Source of the DNA: Nepenthes gracilis
Taxonomy: Eukaryota; Streptophyta; Magnoliopsida; Caryophyllales; Nepenthaceae
Length of the DNA stretch: 64,000 nt
NCBI GenBank assembly: GCA_033239525.1
Contig: BSYO01000016.1
Span: forward strand, 8,009,045-8,073,044
Direction of reading: 5' to 3'
Numbering within the stretch: the first letter of the stretch is position 1; each line of letters begins with the position of its first letter. This document shows, piece after piece, positions 57,244 through 64,000 of the stretch. The notes below the pieces were generated by a model that was not told the DNA's origin, made no database searches, and worked only from the letters and a program-made list of their open reading frames with translations. The position numbers and the translations under genes were made by a program.

Positions 57244-59615
57244 TGTAATATCCCAGATCTCCGCTCGGATTAATTTAATATTAACTGTAATTTTAGGTAA
57301 ATTGGGCGTGACAAAATTAATTAAATATTAAAAAATTTAAAAAAATATTTAGATCAGTTGTACTGGCTCCCAAGATATGCCCATACTATTACCCAAATAT
57401 TAATTTGGATTTTAAAATAAAAGAAAAAAATAGAAAATATAATAATATATATATGTGTGTAATAAAAAAAGGAAAAAAAAAGAATGGGATAATGGAGAAG
57501 AGGGTTTCAAGGAGAGAGAATGAGGGAGAAGAGAAGAGAGAGCGAAGTCGCTCGAGGAGGAAGAAGGAGAGAGGTGGCCAGCAATGGCGACATGCGGCAG
57601 GGACGACGCTGTGTGGGTGCTTTCCCATCAACTAGAGGGTTTGATCGATGGCGGTGATTCGCAAGGAGAGGCCATCGAGGAGGTCGACAGCGGTTGTCAG
57701 CAACGTTATCGGTGGCGGCGTGTGGAGGTGGTACAACGGTGGCCGGTGACAGCTAGAGGTGATACGCTGGTGACTGGTGACGACCGTGGGTAAGCAGCGG
57801 CGCGCAGCAAAAGCTGTGAAGAGAGAGAGAGAACACGAGTGCGAAGTGGGTCACGCGACGGTGAAGGAGAAAATGCACGATTCAGTATTTCGTAGCATCC
57901 TTGCTTCAAATCTGCGGAGTATGAGGTCAAAACAAGTATTTGTAAACCTCTTCTTTGGTCTCGTTTAATATCTAATATATTTTGGATACTATTTAAAATT
58001 TTTACTAACATTCATATATTTTTATATACCTGATTTATTTATTCTGGATATACATATATAGTTCATTGGATGTTTTGAATGTTGTTAATACTGGTTTTAT
58101 AATTTTGGAGGGTTTAATATTTTTTAGGAAACCTGAAAAATTTATTATATAGTTATATTTTTATATCAATATATTTATATGAAAATAAGCATGAAACATT
58201 ACATAGGCCGTGCAGACATATGCACGTGTTAGATCGTGGTCACTATATTTGGATTAAGATTATTAGATATTCTAGTTAGCTCTTGACGAGAATATTTATT
58301 TGAAAATCCTTTTCCGTCGGTAGAAAAGGTTTAGAGTAGTGACCCTTCCCATTTTGATAGTTTGATTTGACCTTATAATATATTCAGACGTCCTAATATA
58401 TCTAACAAATTTGAGGATTGTACTTAAAATTACGGGTGACAAATAATAGTGAGCAACCTTATCCATGGGTATAGAGTATATAGGTGGTCATACATGCTGA
58501 TTTTTTCCTAAGGTTATAGGGATTACACGTAATTCTTTCTCAAGCTAGTTTTTAAATAATCAGAACTCAAATTTGATATATAATTTGTATCTTTGGATTG
58601 ATTTATATTAGATTTTGATTTGAATTTGGATTTTTAACTTGGATTTGAGATTCGTCGATTTTGCCCTTATTTGGGTCTTGGTATGTTTTATACAAATTAT
58701 TTTAGACTATATGTTTTGATTCGAACCTTTAGACTATCTACTGCGACACTGCTTCGACTTCTGTGCACTCTATTGGATCATCCGGCCATTGAATTCTGTC
58801 ACAAATCACAAGTTGATCGAGCCTCAGACTCGGATTTGGACTAGGATTGGACTTTAAAATTGGCTAATTACCTGTTAGAATTGGTCCGGATTACTTCAGT
58901 TTTATTTATATATATATTTATATATATACACGTTTTGATGATGACTATTTTATGATTTGGTTATTTATTTTGGATTTGGATATTTGATTTGTGTACGAGA
59001 CTACATTAGATTTCGAATTCTGGATCTTGGACTTTTATTGAATTTGTTATATCGGTAATTTGGATTTATCCTATCATTTAAACAGATTTTTATCCACTTG
59101 ACCTTCCCTCTAATTCATTGGACTCCTTTTCTTTAAATATGATAATTGTTGAGCGCTTGACTCATAGTTTCTATTTTGTCCCTTCAGAGTAGAAGGTTCG
59201 AATGCACAGCAGAAGTAAAGACGTGATTCATCGACTATTTGTCTAATTTGGTAAGTTCTAATCTCATCATGGCTTAATTTGACAATTGATATATTTTATC
59301 ATGGAATTTGCCAAATATATACCGATGGATATATTTTGAAAACAGTTAGGATTTTATATTATGTTTGATTTATGATTTTGGTTAGAATTGTTACCTCACT
59401 TACGATAATTGTAGAGCAGGTCATATTTATTTTCTCTGGATGGTTGTCCGATGAGGTCCAGCGTGGATTTTAATTTGTGTTGGATCCTATTTATTTGATT
59501 TGTCAAACCCAAATTTTAGGACTTACTATTATTTGTTTAAAATTATTTAAAATTTTAAATTTTAAGAATTATAATTAATTATTTAAATTGATCTGCTTGA
59601 TCTGTGTTCATGACA
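57244..59615 (+). repeat. 3' LTR of plus-strand chromovirus
   Basis: TGTAATATCCCAGATC ... GTTCATGACA, 2372 bp, collinear with 50641-53051. In the first 170 bp, aligned by eye, differences are frequent and mainly transitions, so the insertion is old. Confidence 0.85.
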
Positions 59616-60560
59616 GTTTGATCCACCATTAGTGCATTTGTCATCTCGGCAACATCTGAGTTAGTTCATCCAACATCAAGATTCACCAAAGCCTGTCCTT
59701 ATACCATGGATCAGAATTAGATCTTGATGTTGAACTCCCTAATGCCAAGGGAATTGTTTTGTTGGTTGGTTGGAGACTTTAGGACTCGATAGTCCCTCAC
59801 TAGATATTAGCTCTTGAAGGCAGCCATCCTGCGAGATTGCAGCATAGCCAATGACTGGTGTCATGCTTTCATCTATACGATCTTTTTTGGAAAGTTCATA
59901 TTGCATCTATGGGTTTGTTTGGATCTTCCAAACCTATAGATGGCTTTTGAGTGTTTCCAGTATGTCTGAGGACCTCCTTCTTGTCAAGTTGTTCAAAAGG
60001 TTCTTTGACAAGGTAAGCCATCTTGTATGGGCTATCTGACTTTGGTTAGCAAATTTAGTCCTATCTTTGCCTTAGTTTGGATTGATGATTCAATTTTGAT
60101 AATTTGGGTTCTTAACAACCAGATATTCTGTTTGCATAGTCTTTCCTGGATGGTGGACTTGGAACTCGGCAAGGGAAGTGAAGTTGTTTGGATACATTGC
60201 GAAGAGCATGTTAGATTCACTATGGTCCTACTTTGGCTATAATTTCATTCGGCCCCATCATTATGCTTCTCTGGTTTCCTTCATTCTACATGTGGGCAAA
60301 GGTTTGACTTGATATTTTGGGATTCTTGCATTGTATTCACTTCCTCTACAATAATGTAAGCCCTTGATACTACCGCTATGTCTGTGAAAGTCCAAGGGCA
60401 TTGCTGCAAGAGCTTGAAGAAGAAGTCCACTGACTACACCAATATGATGATGGTGTAGAGCTTGGCTTTGTCATTGAGGTAAGGGATCCTCCCAGTTTCA
60501 TCATTGAACGTGCTAGGAAGTTCTTTAGCACTCTTATAGAGCCTATCTAATGCTAATGAG
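59616..60560 (-). pseudogene. Possible Tat-type gag remnant (element 3)
   Basis: On minus, near 60500-60300: SVDFFFKLLQQCPWTFTDIA followed by RAYIIVEEV resembles the gag end of Tat elements (a LxKRPPKTMxE block then RAxxYIxxEE). Further along, LVKEPFEQLDKKEVLRH near 60020-59960 resembles the region after the gag zinc finger (LKEQIEELIRRGYL). Orientation fits element 3. Weak, frame-shifted matches. Confidence 0.35.
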
Positions 60561-61105
60561 ATGCCAAGGATGCTTCTCCGCTCTCCTACTAGCTAAAGTG
60601 TTAGAAGGCTTGAGAATGGCTCTTGAAAGGATTTTATTGAATTTGGCTCTAGCCAAGAGAACCAAGTCTAAATGTCTCCTTTCAATATCAAGAAAAAATG
60701 CTGACAAAGTGTTGCATCCCTTAAGCCCTTAAATCTTAGAACTCGTGGATTGTATGGAAGTGGTTCGAGTGATCTATTAGATTAGAAGTTCCATCATTTA
60801 GTTCTAATATAAATATCTTGAATTTCTTTAGAAAAGATTATCCCAAATTTTCTGAAGTGAATGATGTTTGACCTATCCATTTTTTCAGGATGATTTGACT
60901 GGCCACTTTCTCTCCAAAGAGTCATTTTTTCAATATTTCTAACATTTTTCTTGATGTCTACAAAGGAGGTTGACTTGCAACCACTTTGATAAGATTTTAG
61001 GTTGACATGTTCATTTGATATTCATGGCATCGGTATTGTCAGATGTGGATGAGTAGTTATAGCGCACAACACTTTACCTTTGCACAACCTAACTTTATTC
61101 AAGCA
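60561..61105. other. Unassigned sequence between gag remnant and solo LTR
   Basis: No protein similarity, repeat or terminus recognised. It is probably more of Tat-like element 3. Confidence 0.4.
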
Positions 61106-61110
61106 CCAAG
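61106..61110. repeat. Target-site duplication of solo LTR, left copy
   Basis: CCAAG, repeated exactly at 63096-63100. Confidence 0.85.
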
Positions 61111-63095
61111 TGTCACGAATTTCGAACCATAGTAGGTTTAATTAATTATAATTCACAAAATTAGAATCCTAAAATAATAAAACAAATCTTAAACCTCGGT
61201 TTGATAAAATAAATAGATCATAAAATCTCATCATCCAATAATAATAAACAGAACCTAAAACACATTGCAAAATGTTATCGAATAACCACTAGGACAATAT
61301 AATATATGACTTATTCCACAAATATTATAAAGGAGGTGGCAAATCAATCATAACAACAAGAATTCAACATACATAACCAAACTGTTCATAATACATAACC
61401 ATGGGCCTACACTCAACCAATCTGAAATATCCAAAAAATAGCCCATGCTAACAAATATTCGAACAAATATAATATTCACTAAAATAAATGAAGCTACATA
61501 GATCACGTCCAAACTCTTGTATAATATCCAAGCCCACTAATTTGAATGAATAAGAAATAAAAATGTGGGCCTAAAAGTTAGTAAAGTATCATTATCATAC
61601 AATAAATAATCGTGTCTGAAATCAGATGGAGTGTCCATAAATATAATCAAAACGGATAAAAGATACACATATGAAAATCCGATATCAAAAGTTATAAGTT
61701 GGTGTCATATTCAAATTATAAGCCAAATCAAAACTTAATCCCACCGGGACAAATACTCAACAAAACGTGTTCTGAAGCAAAATCACATAATTCAAATTGT
61801 ATCATAATCCATATAAATTGTATACTGAATGAAACAAAGTTCAAATCCAAATCACATATGAATAAATAAAGGTCGAAACGTAATAATATAAATCGAAACA
61901 TGTTTTAAAACAAACCACATATATAAATCTTATTTGTGGCCAAACTTGTAAATTTTAAATCAAAGTCTAAATATAAATATATACAAGAATACAAAGCATG
62001 CACGAAATCGAAAAATTAAAGACCAAGAGACTAACTTGAGGAATGGTTAACATACTCTCAATAATCTTAAACCATATCAACTACTGTTTAGATTTAAAGG
62101 TAGGACCATCCATGTACTTTACTCCCATAGATAAGGAACGTGTTTACTATATTTTATTACCTAAAAGTTTAGGTGTAATTCTTAAGTTTAGTACACATAT
62201 TAAAATATTTGAATATATAAGTTTTTTTTCCATTTACTTACGATGGTTCTTAATAAATTACAAATGGGGTAAGTCATATACAAACGAAGCCTTTTCGTGC
62301 CAGTGAAAAAGGTAGTCACAAAGTTTTCCATTGGAAACAAAGCTCTACTCGTCAGGAGAGGGTCACATATCACATATTGAATCGTATCACAAAAGTAGAA
62401 ACCTCGATCCCCATATAGCAATATATGAGTACTAATTAACTACTTATGCATATTTTCATGAATTTTATCGTATAAATGTACTAATATATAAACATATACT
62501 CTTAAATATTTACCTATTTTTTATAAAATAATAAAACCCTCAAATACCTACAAACTCCTAAACAATCGGTAAAAATATCATACACACGCAAAGAAAACAA
62601 GTGAGATAATTAAAAATAACATACATGAATATTAAAATTCTAAAATATAGGCAAATTTTATTAGATATTGAAACAAATTATGGATAGAATTTAAAAATAT
62701 TTACATCATATTTAACAAATTTAATGAAAGGATACTCCGAATTATAACTTCTCTTCTTCCTCTCTCCTCTTCCTTCTCCTCTCTCTCTCTTCTTCTTTCG
62801 CATGAAATGACTGGAGAGCGGCTTATATATGCAGATCAGCACTTGAGCGCCACCTCAGACATGCTGTGAATGCCAACCTCATGGCAAACGGCACATGAGC
62901 ATGGCCTCAAGTGGCTCGCGGGTGCTAGCCCATGGCAAATGAAGCTTCAGGCATCACTCGAGCGCAACTCAGTTGTCAACCGATTGATTTGATATTATTC
63001 AAAATTTTACAATATATAATTAGTTTTAATACATCTAATTTACCCCAAAATAACAATTACTATCAAAATAAATTAAATGAAAGTCGGGTATTACA
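61111..63095 (-). repeat. Solo LTR of the minus-strand chromovirus family
   Basis: On minus it runs from TGTAATACCCGACTTTC at 63095 to ATTCGTGACA at 61111, 1985 bp, homologous to the LTR at 41610-43639. Perfect 5-bp duplication CCAAG on both sides and no internal sequence: the usual product of recombination between two LTRs. Confidence 0.92.
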
Positions 63096-63100
63096 CCAAG
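63096..63100. repeat. Target-site duplication of solo LTR, right copy
   Basis: CCAAG, identical to 61106-61110. Confidence 0.85.
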
Positions 63101-63429
63101 ATCTTGAGTTGTGATGTTTTTGGTTTGCTTTTTTATCTTCATAGTCAACTTGTTTGTCCAATCATGAGACACCCCCATGAGTTTGATTGAATCTAGAAAA
63201 TGTTGTTTGTTCAAACACTTTCTTTATGGCTAACCATTTTCATAAACGTTTCTTAAAGGTTGATGCCTAGGGGAGTGAAAAATGGCCTGTTGAGGCTTGT
63301 TTTGAACTCTCTCCTAGAATAACTTAAGGATATTACATCCTGTAATTGGGTTGTGGGATTTTGAGTATGAGTCTGAATTAATCAAGGTATCAGAAAATTA
63401 GTATCGTTTTGCTCGCAAACCATTTAATG

Positions 63430-64000
63430 AGGATTTACACCCAGTCTATTTAGTATAAGAGACTACACCTGGAGGTCATTCTGGTCACTGAAGAGTTTAG
63501 TAGTGTAAATATTTGAGGATATTTTTGGAAGGAAGATTAGGTGATTAATCTTTTAGTCAGTAATTCGAGATTGTGTCAAAATCGATGCTGATCTTTAAGA
63601 ATTTCCTACAAAATCAAGAAATCATCGATTTGGTACCGTCGTAGGATGCTCTAGAACCTTTGACGCATGTATGACAAACCGATGAGATAATCTATAGATT
63701 TTTAAAAATTAGGTTGTCTGTTAGATTAATGATTTGATAAGTCAGTACTGTGAATGAATTGATTAATTATTTGATCTATTGCAAGGGCTTGATGACTTCT
63801 AAGATCGATCTGTGTCCATAGCATTGTTGATTGTGATAATTGAGAATTATCCTTGTGGTAGCAATCGAGGAAAGATGTGGCCATTGCAAGTTCCAATGAT
63901 GCCGTTTGGGTTTGTAGATTCATAGGGAGTGTAAACCTTATTTGAGGCCTGTGTCAAAGATTAAGAAGGCTGTTAGCCATGTGCTCAATTGAGGTCAGAG
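63430..64000 (+). pseudogene. Scrambled gypsy pol fragments (integrase zinc-binding piece, RT piece)
   Basis: Near 63460-63490 the frame reads ETTPGGHSG, as in the HHCC region of gypsy integrases. From about 63750 an RT stretch is visible in shifting frames: LINYLIYCKGL, a KIDL segment (as in FSKIDLRSGYHQ), then CGHCKF/MPFGFVDS (as in GHYEFLVMPFGLTNAP) near 63890-63920. Integrase before RT is the wrong order for one element, so two fragments or a rearrangement are likely. Continues past the window. Confidence 0.5.

Larger units (their letters stand above)
50641..59615 (+). mobile_element. Chromovirus (Tekay/Del-like) with both LTRs
   Basis: Element with 2.41-kb and 2.37-kb direct LTRs, both starting TGTAATATCCC, and a decayed gag-pol between. 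The five bases before (GTCGG) and after (GTTTG) match at three positions, a possible decayed duplication. It interrupts Tat-like element 3. Confidence 0.85.

Overview
The window is plant nuclear DNA, almost certainly from a flowering plant. No intact host gene is visible. Nearly everything recognisable is a decayed retrotransposon, often inserted one inside another: Ty3/gypsy of the Tat, Athila and chromovirus (Tekay/Del-like) lineages, Ty1/copia of the Tork/TNT type, and plant L1-type LINEs whose ORF1 is DUF4283-like. Long AT-rich spacers lie between them. No rRNA, tRNA, CRISPR array or bacterial feature was found. The angiosperm inference rests on the element families; I cannot name a species.

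Layout. (1) 1-6779: 3' half of a Tat-lineage gypsy element on +. It has pol remains with two RNase H domains and integrase, a 40-bp tandem repeat, an antisense gene (3483-5142, minus), a polypurine tract and a 1.1-kb LTR. (2) 6780-9714: AT-rich, nothing recognised. (3) 9715-12757: Athila-lineage pol on minus. (4) 12758-36550: a second Tat element on minus. It starts with an 831-bp LTR, carries at least two antisense genes on + (29266-29976 and 30419-32395), an 82-bp tandem repeat, and pol at 33480-36550. Its interior is split by a LINE nest at 14132 to about 28430. The host LINE (minus) contains a second LINE (minus, 16234-21024) and a third (plus, 23510-27043), the last bounded by a perfect 16-bp target-site duplication. 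(5) 36560-41600: an AT-rich LTR edge, then a copia element (+, 37048 to about 40907). (6) 41596-47226: chromovirus on minus; one 2.0-kb LTR has a polypurine tract on one side and a primer binding site on the other. (7) 47235-50640 and 59616-60560: pieces of a third, heavily deleted Tat element on minus. (8) 50641-59615: a chromovirus on + with both 2.4-kb LTRs. (9) 61111-63095: solo LTR with a perfect CCAAG duplication. (10) 63101-64000: scrambled chromovirus pol fragments on +.

How the parts relate. The two better-preserved Tat elements share one plan. After pol comes a tandem repeat, then one or more genes transcribed against pol from their own TATA-like boxes, then an identical 13-bp polypurine tract and the LTR. 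The PF04195-type antisense gene has the same form in both: a conserved N-terminal domain, a proline/acid-rich linker, a short GT-AG intron, and a coiled-coil exon. The antisense frames carry many stop codons but almost no frameshifts. The three LINE copies share a 3'-terminal hairpin with compensatory changes, but their 3' UTRs are filled with different short repeats: CACTCCG arrays in two and GCTG-rich sequence in the third. The third copy has ORF1 and both ends but no ORF2, so it looks like a non-autonomous LINE.

Coordinates of decayed elements are approximate unless a TSD, PPT, PBS or LTR terminus is named.
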